Shown here: piece after piece, positions 11,798 to 23,189 of the stretch
Layout: every line of letters starts with the position of its first letter
How positions within the stretch are numbered: the first letter of the stretch is position 1
Source: Punica granatum
Taxonomy: Eukaryota > Streptophyta > Magnoliopsida > Myrtales > Lythraceae
DNA: 64,000 bases
Direction of reading: 5' to 3'
Assembly (NCBI RefSeq): GCF_007655135.1
Contig: NC_045127.1
Location: forward strand, 12,533,001-12,597,000
The notes under the pieces: model-generated
What the model saw: the letters and a program-made list of their open reading frames with translations, nothing else
Database searches by the model: none
Told to the model about the DNA's origin: nothing
Position numbers and translations under genes: made by a program

Positions 11798-12315
11798 CTA
11801 TATATATGGCATGAAGTTATTCCATTGACTGCTCGATCATCTCAACTTTTTATCTATCCACTCTGTGTTCTCCCAAGAATCGACAATCCCCAATGGATCC
11901 AAGACTGTTGAAAAGCAATCAAGATCACAATGACACTGAATCAACGGGCAGTGACCGTCAGCAACAGCACTTGGACGACGGCATTGCGGCCCTCCCACAA
12001 TCACCAAGGGCGGAAATATCAGTGGGCAACAACCGTCAGCAGCAGCACTCGAATGATGACATTGTGGCCCTCCCACAACCACAAGGCCGGAAACACCGTC
12101 TCAGGCAGGCCCATTGAGAGACCAGGATCAGCCCTTTGATGAAGCGTTTCAACAGAATTCCAAGGTCACCGACGACTACTTCGCCCACTTTCCAAGCAAA
12201 CTGGGTCTTCAGCGGCCCTCAGATGTCTTTTATGGTGACAGCAACAACAGAGCATTTAGAATCAACGAGGACACCGAACAAGGAAATGGGATCGATAAAC
12301 ACTCTTCTTGGATGC
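11798..12315 (+). pseudogene. Array family copy 3: promoter and exon 1, donor site lost
   Basis: The TATA run (11798-11808) and leader (11840-11890) match the intact copy at 37766. The ATG is at 11893 (MDPRLLKSNQDHNDTES). The exon carries an internal duplication (RQQQHLDDGIAALPQ, then RQQQHSNDDIVALPQ) and meets a stop at 12115. The rest of exon 1 continues in other frames (VFYGDSNN, INEDTEQG). Where other copies have the donor CAAG|GTAAAA, this one has CAAG|GAAATG (12293-12294), so the splice donor is gone. Intron 1 follows and is interrupted by the copia element; the rest of the copy resumes at 19911. Confidence 0.65.
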
Positions 12316-12548
12316 GAATTTAATCAGTTTTATTAAGTTTTTCTTGTTAATGTCTCTCTTGAAATATAGTCTTTCCTCCATGTGTATATCACTATGATTG
12401 CTCACTGTATTGAAACTAATTATTGTTTACTAGCTCCCAACATATGTGTACATCAATAGGCTGGATATATGTGCATACTGAAACACATTATGTTACGGTT
12501 ATGTGAATTAAGATTCAACTAAGTTCTATCAAGAACTTTTAGAAAATT

Positions 12549-12553
12549 CCCAC
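12549..12553 (+). repeat. Target-site duplication of the copia element, left
   Basis: CCCAC directly precedes the 5' LTR. The identical CCCAC directly follows the 3' LTR at 19911-19915. A perfect 5-bp duplication is the normal signature of LTR-retrotransposon integration. Confidence 0.85.
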
Positions 12554-12960
12554 CGTAGGATTTTTCAGGTTGAACCGAATAGGATCCGCCCTTGTGGGAC
12601 CCAACCCGACTTAATTAACCACATGAGATATTATCTCAACTGTGGTTATCTGAAAATATCTAGAGATATTTGTGGGATCCGTCATCGGATCTGTAACCGC
12701 CGAATATAAGTAGATAATTCTAGTGAACGTACGATTGATTGACTGAGAAGAGAGTTCTTACTCCCAAAAAGCGAGAGAGTACGAGAGAGTGTTTTTGTGC
12801 CATGGAATTAGCAGTCTTTGCTCGACCTAGTAGCAAGGCCTACTGCCGGAGTTTATTTGTCTTGTAATCATTTAGCCCGACCCTAGAAGCCCAAATCGTG
12901 AGATTCGACCAAATAAGCCTAAAACCTTACCAGTTCAGGTCAATTCTTTAAATTCCAACA
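12554..12960 (+). repeat. 5' LTR of copia element
   Basis: This 407-base direct repeat of 19496-19910 ends in CA. Its first base is C where the 3' LTR has the canonical T of TG. It contains a TATA-like 'gaatataagtagataa' near 12702. Confidence 0.9.
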
Positions 12961-12961
12961 T

Positions 12962-12973
12962 TGGTATCAAAGT
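12962..12973 (+). promoter_or_regulatory. Primer-binding site, initiator tRNA-Met type
   Basis: TGGTATCAAAGT lies one base after the 5' LTR. It matches the usual plant copia site TGGTATCAGAGC, complementary to initiator Met tRNA, except for the A in place of G and the final base. Confidence 0.8.
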
Positions 12974-14379
12974 CATAATTGAATGTATCCATGCCTGAAT
13001 GATAAACTCGAGACTGTGTTGTTTGATCGGATCTATGGTACACTGCTCGTTATCTGATTTCAACTTATTAATCTACAAAATTGGTACGGTTAGATTCCTC
13101 TTTTAAAGTCTATTCCAACGATATATTATATGACCAGTTTTGATATTGGATTACAAAGTTACAACCGTTGGAAAATTCAGATCGGATCAAACTTCTATTT
13201 TTCCTCTCCGTTCCTCATGAACTATAGGAACTCTTCTTCCCGGGGGCGGCCACTCTCGAATACGCGCGTGTGACATGTAGCGACGTCCGATCGAGACATC
13301 GACTGTGGCAACGGACTTCACGCGCCACTACAAAGCAGCCAACGTTCGCACGCGCTGATCCGACGCACTGGGGCACGCGCCGATATCAGCGATTAAAAAA
13401 AAATCTTGGCTACGTTCACGCCCAAGGAGGCGTGTGTAGGCACGTGCGGCCAATTACCAACTCCGATTTCCGTTTCGTTTTCGCCAACAAATTCCTTGCT
13501 GACTTCCCAGTTTTTTAAAATATTTTTCTGAATTTTTTGAAAAATCTGAACAATGACATATTTTATTTGAAACGAAAAAACGTAAAATTTGTCCTTTCCC
13601 GATCAAGTCCACGATTTGTTGCGCATCTGACATGATCTCGAGTTGAAATTTTTTCTGTGCGTCCAGAACATTCTGAGGAGCATGTACATATTTTTCTGGT
13701 ATTTTTTGACTCTGTTTATAATTATATCAGATTTATTAGTCAGAAACATTGAAAAATTCTAAAAAAATAGCTAGGAATTTCGAAAATTCCTAAAAGTTTT
13801 TCTCCAGAACAAGGTATTGTGAGGAAGGGTTTGGAACTGAGTTTGAAATATTTTGACGTGTGATTGAATTATCTGAGATTTTTTATTTGATAAATGCATG
13901 TAATTAGTTATTAATTACAATAATTACTGAATAGTGTCGGTAAATTTCTGAGGCATTTATCATAAGCTTCCACACGATAAACAATGTAAGATGCAATTTA
14001 TGTAGTATTAATTTGCACCTTATTTTAATTTTCTCATGGCACGATATGCATGATGAGTGATTTGCGTGCAATATGTGGTCAAATTATGAATTTAATTTGC
14101 ATTCTGAATTCAGTGGGAGTATTTTTGTCGAGTAAAATTTTATTTTTTTGCTTCAAAATTTATTTTTACGCTATAATTAAATTTATTAGTGGTTATGATC
14201 ATTAGGATGCAGGAGATGATTACGAGCTTCGCGAATTTTCGATCTTGCCCCTTTTGGTTGTTTCCATTGATTTATTTAGATTATTGCTGCATAAACTTGT
14301 TCGCTTGTATGTGCTAATTTGAGAATATATTTGCGCATTTATGATGTAGTTGTCAATGGCACATAAGCCATTATTGCTG

Positions 14380-15200
14380 ACCTCAATAAATGAGAGAAAT
14401 TGGATGGCGACAACTACAACATGTGGCACCGAAAGATTCAGTATCTCCTGGATGAGCAGGACGTCTTGGAGACTCTTGATCAGGTCATGGAGGCTCCCGC
14501 ACAAGGAAATACAGCTCAACACCGTCGGGATCTTGAGGCCTACCAAAATTAGCTCAAGAAAGATTGTTGTGCGCGCTTTACACTGTTGAACTACATGCAC
14601 AACGACCTGATCGTAGAGTTTGAGACGCACCAGACTACTCATGCGATGTGGGAAGCCCTCAGAGCCAAGTATGGCGTGATGTCTACCACCAAGCTGCGCG
14701 AGTTGAACATGAGGTTCAATTCCTCTGCCAAGCAATCGAATCAGACGATGCAGCAACATCTTCGAAACATGTCTAGCATGATCCGAGATCTCAGGTTAGG
14801 AGGAGTTATCCTCTTTGACGAGCAGCAAGTGCCGGCGGTGATACGATCACTGCCTCCGTCCTAGGAGCACATGAAAGCCAATATGACTCACAATGAGAAT
14901 GTGAGAACTTTTGAGGACATATCTCGCCACTTGGAGCTAGAGGATGAGCGCCTGTAGGCTGCCAAATCCAGTTCTGAGGCGAATGCTGCTCACTCTGGCC
15001 AGCGCAAGACTAATGGGTCTAAGCACAAGAAGGTTGGAGGTGCTCCTAGGAATGATGGAGAATCCGCAACCAAGAAGGCTAAGTCCGCCAAGCACAAGAG
15101 AGGCAAGCGCGGTGGAAAGAAGGACAAGCGTAAGCTGACATGCCACAACTGTGGTAAGTTAGGACACTTTGCTCGTGAATGCGCTGAGCCAAATAAGGTA
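14380..15200 (+). pseudogene. copia gag (broken)
   Basis: This is capsid-like protein coding of the copia gag family. It starts near GDNYNMWHRKIQ and continues through the helical core (LLNYMHNDL, AMWEALRAKYG, LRELNMRFNS). It ends in a basic stretch and a CCHC zinc knuckle, CHNCGKLGHFAREC (about 15141-15182), which packages the RNA. Three in-frame TAG codons interrupt it (near 14551, 14862 and 14956), each in a place where Gln (CAG) would fit. Confidence 0.85.
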
Positions 15201-16610
15201 CTATCACACCTAAACTCTCGCAGTAATTATTTCACGGTCACTAATGATTTAGCTGTTGATCCTATTCCTATGTGGATTGTGGATTCAGGCGCAACAAACC
15301 ACTTAGCGAGGAGTCGAGTTGGGTTCGTGGAGTATCGCCGAGTCCCAGTCAGAAGTCGAAGTGTCAAGATGGGGAATAACGTGAACGTGCATGTGGGAGG
15401 AATCGGCACATACAAGCTCAATTTGCGAAGTGGTCGCACGTTGTATCTCCATGATGTCCTTCACATTCCAGAGATCCGGCAAAACTTATTATCAATTATG
15501 GTTTTATTGCGTCTAGGCTTTAGGTTCGTCTTTGAGGGCTAGTCTGTGAGCATTTATTTAGGTGACTCCTTTTATGGTCATGGTTTTATTTCGGATAGTC
15601 TTATAGTGTTAGACATTGATTATTATGATAATAATAATCTTGATTCCTTTTCCTTACTTGCCTCTTGTGATGATAATGTTTACTGCGATTATGTGAAATG
15701 GCACACTAGGCTGGGTCATGTGGGCGCAGATAGGATGATCAAACTTGCTAAAGAAGGCCTTTTAGGCCCACTTGCAAAAGTTAGCATGCCTATTTGTGAA
15801 CATTGTCTTCAGGAAAACGCAACTAGAAAACCATTTGGAAAAGCAAAAAGGGCAACTGTTCCATTGCAGTTAATTCACTATGATATATTTGGCCCAATGA
15901 ATGTGAGAGCACGTAATGAGGCATATTATTTCATCACATTTATTGATGACTTTACGCATTTCGATCACATCTATTTGATCTCTCATAGGTCTGAAGCATT
16001 AGAGTGCTTTCAGAAATATTTGAGTTTGGTCGAGAATCAATTAGATAAAAAAGTGAAAGCACTAAGAACTGACCGAGGCCGCGAGTATCTATCTGAGCAA
16101 TTTAAAAGGCTCTATGATGAAAAGGGAATTCACAGACAGTTAACAATTTTCGGAACTCCACAGCAAAATGGAGTGTCCGAGAGGAGGAATAGAACCCTCC
16201 TAGACATGGTGAGGTTTATAATGGCGCAAGCTAATTTGCCTGTCTCTCATTGGGGGGACGCAATTCTAACTGGCGACTGCTGCCTATATACTTAACCGTG
16301 TGCCCTCTAAATTGGTTCCTGCAACCCCATATGAGTTATGGACTGGCAAAAAGCCTAATTTAAGCAATTTGCGGCCTTGGGGTTGTGCAGCCTATGTACA
16401 CAACTCTTCCCATAGATATGGGAAGTTAGGCCATAGTCGTAAAAAGTATATCTTTATAAGATACTCTAAACACTCTAAGAGATATGTGTTCATAGGAGAA
16501 CAACTTGATGGGACTGTTTCTGAGATTGAATATCGAGATGTGGATTTCTTGGAGGATGAATTCCCTAATAGGGGGCAGGTTTCGAGTGACATAATGATCT
16601 AAGAACATGA
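15200..16610 (+). pseudogene. copia protease and integrase (broken)
   Basis: The aspartic protease active-site motif VDSGATNHL is at about 15279-15305. After a TAG (15541) the integrase follows. The zinc-binding start is WHTRLGH...CEHC (about 15700-15809). The catalytic core has the first Asp in IHYDIFGPMN, the second Asp in LRTDRGREYL, and the PQQNGVSERRNRT segment with the Glu. A frameshift near 16270 moves the rest (TAAYILNRVPSK, then PWGCAAYVH) to another frame. Confidence 0.9.
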
Positions 16611-16749
16611 GGACCCTGCTAATGGCGCTCCTAATGTTCTAGAAGAGGATGAGGAAGAAATTCATCCACCTGCTGGGGTGAGTAGGAGCAACATTATACC
16701 TGATTAACCTAGTTCATTGGATGGGGCCCTTGTCGAGCCTGAGTTACAT

Positions 16750-18380
16750 AGGAGTAAATGTGGAAATATTCATCGTCGTTGATTGAGGTTGAAGGGAATG
16801 CTTTCATGGTTTCTCCACAAAATATAGGAGAGCCAAGATCTATTCAGGAGGCCCTCTTAAACCCTGCGAGAAAAGAGTGGACTAATGGAATGAATAAGGA
16901 GATGGAGTCCATGAGGACTAACCGGGTTTCGAACTTGGTTGACCTTCTGCCAGGGCATAAAACAATTGGGAACATGTAGATCCTGAAGGTCAAGCATAAG
17001 GCGAAGGTTCCATCAAGTGATACAAGGCTCGGTTAGTTGCAAAGGGTTTCACCCAACATGAAGGTGTGGACTACGAAGAAACTTTTTCTCCTGTAGTTAG
17101 GTTTGCTTCAATCCGTATCATTCTAGCTATTGTCGCACATTTGGATCTAGAATTGTACCAAATGGATGTAAAAACAGCATTTCTCAATGGAGAACTGGAT
17201 GAGGAGATCTATATGAATCAGCTAGAAGGTCTTGTGGTCACAGGAGAGGAGCGCAAGGTTTGCAAGCTCCAAAAATCCTTATATGGCCTGAAGCAATCAT
17301 CCAGACAATGGTATCTTAGATTCCATCGAGCCATTACGTCTAATGGGTTTACAATGAACGATGAGGACCATTATGTGTATGTCAAGCAGTGCAAAGAAAA
17401 TTTCTTAATCTTTTCTTTGTATGTCGACGACATTTTATGGCTGGAAATGACAAGCAAATGCTTGTCAAGCCTAAGGAGTGGTTATCTGTGAACTTTGAAA
17501 TGAAAGATATGGGTGAGGAAGATTATGTGCTCGGAATTAAGATCCTAAGGGATCGTTCGAGAAGACACCTAGGAATGTTCCAAGAGAATTACATTAAGAA
17601 AATTCTTGAGCAATTTCAGATGCACAACTGCAAACCTTGCGATACTCCTATAGCTAAGGGTGAAAACTTGAGCCTTAGTATATGCCCAATGACCATCAAG
17701 AAAGAGCAACACATGTCTCGTGTCCGCTATGCTATTGCGGTTAGTAGCCTGATGTACACAATGATGTGTACTTGGCCGAACATATGTTGCACTGTAGGCT
17801 TGGTTAGTCGATTCCAGTCTAACCTGGGTCTTGCTCACTGAAAGACAGTAAAGAGAATACTACACTACTTGAGAGGCACTATGGATTATGAGCTCTGTTA
17901 TCGAGGTAATGAGATATGTTCGATAGGGTACAGTGACGCTGATTGGGCTGGAGACGTGGATGAACGCAAGTCGACTACTGGATATGCCTTCTTGCTGAAT
18001 GGAGGCACTGTGAGTTGGGTTAGCAAGGAACAGACCTACATTGCGTTGTCCACAATGGAGGCAAAGTACATTGCATGCTCCACTGCTGTGCAAGAAGCCG
18101 TTTGGCTTAAGCGTTTCCTACAGGACCTTGAGGTCGCTACACAGGATTCCAAACCTATCCTGATACACTGCGATAGCATGGCTGCCTTAGCTTATGCTAA
18201 GGACCCTAAGTATCATGGAAGGACCAAGCACATTGAGGTCAGATACAACTTCATTAGAGATATAGTTATACGGAAGGAAGTGGTCTTGAAGCACATTTCT
18301 ATGAGTTAGATGATTGCAGATCCCCTTACTAAGCCTATCTTTAGATATTGTTTTAAGGCTCATGTGAGGGTGTTTGGGAC
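16750..18380 (+). pseudogene. copia reverse transcriptase and RNase H (broken)
   Basis: The reverse transcriptase reads [19 protein letters not shown], then [17 protein letters not shown], then the catalytic SLYVDD motif at about 17416-17433. A frameshift follows. RNase H starts with YSDADWAGDVDERKSTTGY (about 17929) and includes STMEAKYIA and HCDSMAAL. A TAG at 18307 interrupts before MIADPLTKPI. Stops and shifts make it non-functional. Confidence 0.9.
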
Positions 18381-19480
18381 TTTGTAGATGGTGAATGTGC
18401 CTTTTTTTTTATTGTGAGATGATCATTCTTTTTTTGTGATGACATTCCATGTTATTTTTTGATATTCTCAATTAATGCAAGATTTATCTATTTATTTGTT
18501 GATACTTATGCATTATTATTTTTTTGTGATAAATTAGCATATCGCAAATGTTAGTATGTCATCAGGTTGTGATTACTTTATTCACACAAATAATCACCCT
18601 TGGCGCAATTGAGTGCGAGCAAGGATGAGACACATTAGTTGATTGTGTTGCCTCAATAAGAGATCGAGATGAGGTCCTTATTTGAGTGACCGAGATGGAA
18701 ATCCCACATTACATCATGCCTTTTAATTGAAAGCCAGATGCGAAACCTTGATTTGGCGCATAAGATGGTGAACATATTGAGGATTTGGGTTAAGTGCCAA
18801 TATGGTAACTGAACTAAGATTTGTATAGTGTAGAGTTTTGACATATGCTCAATCGGAGAATAACTTCACTGTAACATGTATTTCATACTACATGTGATGA
18901 GCGACCAAAATTAGGAAATGGATGAATGGATCCTTGCTTCATCATTGTGTGAATCCTAATTGACATAGGTCATAGAGACCTTTAATTGTGTCCTTTTTTT
19001 TTACTTTTGACTATATCATAAGATTAGGGATCGATGATCGCTACTTTGGCATGTTACCTAAGACCATGATTGATTCGGCTCGATGGGGCACTACTGGGAA
19101 AGTAGTCGGTCTCGAGTTGAGTGATACGAGGGTGAAAGTAAGACTTTTTGATCACATCTTAAGTTTTGTGTTCAAGGACGTCCCAATTATGTCGCTTTCT
19201 GAGTTGCTTGGACATGATTGTTTATACAAAAGCTTGAAATATAATTTAAGTAAGCTCTATGAAGGATTAGAGACATTTAACTTGATGTGGATTCAAATTA
19301 GTCTGGGACATACGAGACACATTTTTTTTAAGGGTTGATGCCTCTATGCTGACTCTAACCAATTTCTACTGTAGAGCTCCCCGCTGTTTTCTATGTGCTC
19401 GGAGGTCGGACAACCCATTAACCCGTATGAACGTTCTTTCTCTAACGGTTTGAGCATCAATATGATTAGCTCAGTCCTCA

Positions 19481-19495
19481 AATGCAAGTGGGAGA
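19481..19495 (+). promoter_or_regulatory. Polypurine tract of copia element
   Basis: The sequence 'aatgcaagtgggaga' lies directly before the 3' LTR. Its AAGTGGGAGA-like core is typical of plant copia polypurine tracts that prime plus-strand synthesis. Confidence 0.75.
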
Positions 19496-19910
19496 TGTAG
19501 GATTTTTTGGGTTGAACCGAATAGGATTCGCCCTTGTGAGACCCGACCCGACTTGATTAACCACATTAGATATTATCTCATGACTGTGGTTATTTGGAGA
19601 TATCTAGAGATATTTGTGGGATCCGGCATCGGATCTGTAACCACAGAATATAAGTAGATAATTCCAGTGAACGTACGATTGATTGACCGAGAAGAGAGTT
19701 CTTGCACTCGAAAAGCGAAAGAGTATGAGAGAGGGTTTTTGTGCCGTGAAATTAGCGGTCTTTGCTCGACCTAGTAGCAAGGCCCACTACCGGATTTATT
19801 TGTCTTACAGGACGTGATCATTCAGCCCAACCTTGGAAGCCCTAATTGTGAGATTCGACCAAATAAGCCTAAAACCTTACTGGTTCGGGTCAATTCTTTA
19901 AATTCCAGCA
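19496..19910 (+). repeat. 3' LTR of copia element
   Basis: This 415-base repeat runs from TGTAGGATTT to AATTCCAGCA and is followed by the CCCAC target duplication. It aligns with the 5' LTR with about 9-10% mismatches and a few short indels, the largest of about 6 bases near 19810. Confidence 0.9.
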
Positions 19911-21262
19911 CCCACGATTCAAAAACTCGGTTGTTATCTGAAACCAGCGAAGGGTTTATACCGGAAAACTTTGAATTCGAAGAAACAATATTGACAAGTT
20001 GATTCTGCAAGTGGTCTCTAACAAAATTTGTGAAAACAAAAGAAACTTCAATTGGTTGATTGATAGTTTCATGGAAAATGGCAAGATCATCTTCTAGCAA
20101 CTTCGATAACAATAAACTATGATGAGGAGAATTGTCCAATGTCCAGTAATCCGAATTAAGAACTCTAATAAACATTGCTTACAAGCTTTTTTAATGCAGA
20201 TAAGTACAAGGCAGCTATTGAAGGACGAGAGGAGACTTCTAGGGATGCGGTTTTCGCTGATCCAACCTACTATCTTCCACCAAATCTATTAGACACGATG
20301 GACATCATCAGAATTCGAATGGCGCTGCTTCCTCGGGCAGGAGGAACCAGACGCAGCCCTCGAACGATGAAACTGTGATCCACCCAAAATCATCAAGGTT
20401 GGGAACATAGAGTGATCATCAGGATCATGAGCAACAGGCCGTCCAGTTGTCTAGCGCAACATCGTCTCAGGCGGGCTCTTCAAAAAATGAGAATCAGCCC
20501 TTGTCAGCTGACTTTCAACAACCACCGCCAGACAGGAACTCTAAACCTTCCCTGAGTAGACAGAATCATCAGTAGCCTTCCCATGGCATTAACCATGGCA
20601 GCAACAATGAAGCATCCTCGTCGGCATCCTCTGACAAAGCAATGCCATCTTCCTAACTGAAGAGGCCGACTGACGAGGAGGTGATCGTTGAGTCAGAGGA
20701 GGAGATTCCTAGATATGCAAATGACAGCATGGTGTCTATAGAGAAAGAATAAAAAACAGCAGTTGGACTAGAGGATTTGCAGCCCTTATCTTTGCCAACT
20801 TGTGAACCAAAAGAACATCCATAGGATGAAGAGGCGGCGAAACAAGTGAAAGCTACATGGCCACAACTCTCGAAAGAGAAATTGACCGAGACAAAAGGGA
20901 GAAGCATGCATCGGATTAAAGTCTTCAAAAATACTTCTTCATCTGCCACCACTGGAGGATGTTTAGAACCACGAGTGGAGCAAGAGGCAGTAGTACCAGC
21001 GGGCTCTTCAACAAACAAGCATCAGCCCTTGTCGGCTCAACAACAACCTCTAAACAGCAACTTCGGGCCCTCCCTGAGCATACAAAATCATCAGCGGCCT
21101 TTCCCATGGCAGCAACGATGAAGCATCCTCTGCTAGAGCAACGCCATCCTCTGAACTGAAGGAGTCGTTTGAGGAGGAGGAGGAGGAGGTGGTTGAGCCG
21201 AGGGAGGAAACTCCTAGAGATGGCAATGACGTCGTGGCATCTGCAGAGGATGATTATGTTGT
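19911..21262 (+). pseudogene. Array family copy 3, continued beyond the copia insertion
   Basis: 19911-20120 is the remainder of intron 1 (same blocks as 31170-31450). 20160-20200 resembles A-type intron 2. From 20380 a degraded exon 1 segment (HDQDHEQQAVQLSSATSSQ-like) runs directly into a B-type exon (QNHQ, then ATWPQLSKEKLTETKGR, then the SSATTGG-like region), with several stops (for example near 20575, 20655 and 20824). From about 20996 the start of the B module is repeated a second time (FGPSLSIQNHQ, EEEVVEPREE), giving a partial tandem duplication within the copy. No terminal exon is seen. Confidence 0.6.
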
Positions 21263-21264
21263 TC

Positions 21265-21488
21265 TGTGAATTTAGAGTGTGTTAGGTCAGTTGAATTTAT
21301 TTATAATTATGGAACAAAGCATGAAGAGTGACGATTGGAGAAAAGATTGAGAGGAGAATCGAGGGAGAGGTGATGTGCGGATTTTGAAGTAGAAGATGGA
21401 GGTAGTTGCTTTGTAGTATGGTAGAATTTGGATGGGTCATGTGAGATGTTGTGAATTTCTACTCTTCTTATTATATGATTGAGTTTTC
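21265..21488. other. Short spacer before hAT element
   Basis: This is purine-rich unique sequence with no gene seen. Its last 8 bases (21481-21488, GAGTTTTC) are the left target duplication of the following element. Confidence 0.4.
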
Positions 21489-23180
21489 TAGGGTGACAAT
21501 TCATATTGTGTCATATTTATACGTGTCGTGTCTAAACGGGTTATTGTCATCGAAGTCATAAACGATACACGACACGATTATTAAACGGGTCAGGTTTTGG
21601 AAACACGAACACGACCTATTTATATCTGTGTCAACCCGGACACGACACCTTTAAACCTGTTTATCGAAACATGTCATAATAGGTACACGTATCCATACAC
21701 GATACGATTATAACCGATTACCTGGACACGTTGACACGACCTGTTTGTTCGATCAACCTGGTTATCCGGACACATTAACACGACCTGTTTATCCGTTCAA
21801 TTCGATTACTCGGACATGTTAACACGACATGTTTATCCGTTTAACCCGATTACCCGGACACGTTAACACGACCTGCTTAAATATACCTATTTTCCAAAAA
21901 TAAATGAGAAGAAAAAATAATAATTAAATGTGATCTTCTTGCCATCTTCGGCAACTCATATCTTCAGGTTTACTCATTTGTACAACTGCATATCTCAGCA
22001 AGGATCAAGATTTACATCCGCCAAAGGGTCAAAGAAGAAAGAGTTAAATTAAAAAGTTGTGCGCTAATCTGATTACAGTGTAGTATTCAACTTGCATGAA
22101 CAAGTAGAAACTTTGCTCGAATCCCTCTATAAATAAATATATCATCAACAAAATGGACTTCTTGTCTTGTCATGGGTGCTGGGAATTCTGTAAGGCCCTG
22201 CAACAACGCCAAGAAAGAAAGAAGTTCATCAAACAAGGCCTTGACAACAGATGCTCTCTTGCTAATTTGCACAATCTGGGCAACAAAATCAGACTACCCT
22301 AAAAGAGAACCAACAAGATCGAAATCCCATGAAAAGAGAGAAAATGTCAAGAACAGTAAACAACAGAACGGAATCTACAAAAGTAGCAAACAACAGAACC
22401 ATCCCAAGTGATGAACTCCAATCAGCAACGGCACAGAAACGAGGAATCTACCCATCAATAGATCACAGATATACAATTTTTCATGTCAACTGTCTATCCT
22501 AAATCAGGCGTACATGACTAAATCCCAAGGTAAGCATACATACATATGGGTTTCATAAGAGAGAGGGAGAGAGAAAGACCTGATTTGAGCCTAAGACACA
22601 GTAATTGATTTGAGTAGAAATGGGAGGTCGAGGGCTCCTCGTGAAATAGCCGGTTGTCTAAGGTCGAAGAGAGGGCTCGGCAGTCTTAGGGTCGTCGTCG
22701 CCATCGCGGGGTCGAGGTCGCGGGATCGAGCCGGGGTCGAGGTCACGCGGTCGAGGTGAGGTCGTCTTCGTCTGAGGTTGGAGAGAGGGCTCAATGGTCG
22801 AGGGCTCAAGAGGGTTGCAGTCGCAAGGTCGAGGTGACTTGGGTGAGGTCGTCTTCGTCTAAGTGTTGTCACGCTGAAGGGAACAAGGTGGAGGCTAAAA
22901 GAATTCAAGGGATCTTAAGGAAATTAGGTTAGGGTTACATGAGGATATTTTGATAAATTCAGTTACATAAACGAATTAACGTGTTACATGATTAAACACA
23001 TCTAAATAAACAGGTTTAATCGTGTATAATCGGGTTACACGGATTCAACTGGGTAAGATACGCATATTAACCGTGTTAACCCGTTTAGATCGAATATAAA
23101 AAATGCCTAATCCAAACCCGTTTAACTCCGTGTTGTATCCATGTCGTGTTATCGTGTTGTGTCAAATACTACCGGCCCTA
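21489..23180. mobile_element. Non-autonomous hAT-type element, 1.7 kb
   Basis: The element starts TAGGGTGACAATT and ends ...ACCGGCCCTA, with inverted TAGGG/CCCTA ends. It is flanked by a perfect 8-bp duplication, GAGTTTTC (21481-21488 and 23181-23188), the size made by hAT transposases. Both subterminal regions are full of short ACACGAC / GTGTCGTG / AAACGGGT repeats, as expected for hAT transposase binding. There is no transposase frame. The interior (about 21960-22920) differs in composition: a minus-strand open stretch at 22272-22087 looks like host exon sequence, and a GGTCGAGGT-rich block lies at 22620-22850. Captured host DNA is possible. Confidence 0.8.
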
Positions 23181-23189
23181 GAGTTTTCC

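Larger units (their letters stand above)
12554..19910 (+). mobile_element. Complete, decayed Ty1/copia LTR retrotransposon
   Basis: The element is 7.36 kb with two LTRs (12554-12960, 19496-19910), a primer-binding site, a polypurine tract and a perfect 5-bp target duplication. The coding order gag, protease, integrase, reverse transcriptase, RNase H is that of Ty1/copia. The reading frame is broken by several TAG stops and frameshifts, so it is not autonomous. By eye the LTRs differ at about 9-10% of positions, mostly transitions, so the insertion is not recent. It sits in intron 1 of array copy 3: the flanks joined without the element recreate a sequence collinear with intron 1 at 38470-38560. 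The leader (12961-14380) and the stretch between RNase H and the 3' LTR (18310-19495) are unusually long. Confidence 0.92.

Noticed and set aside
22591..22908. Minus-strand Arg/Pro/Leu-rich frame of 105 codons inside the hAT element
   Set aside because: It arises from imperfect GGTCGAGGT repeats and has no recognisable product.
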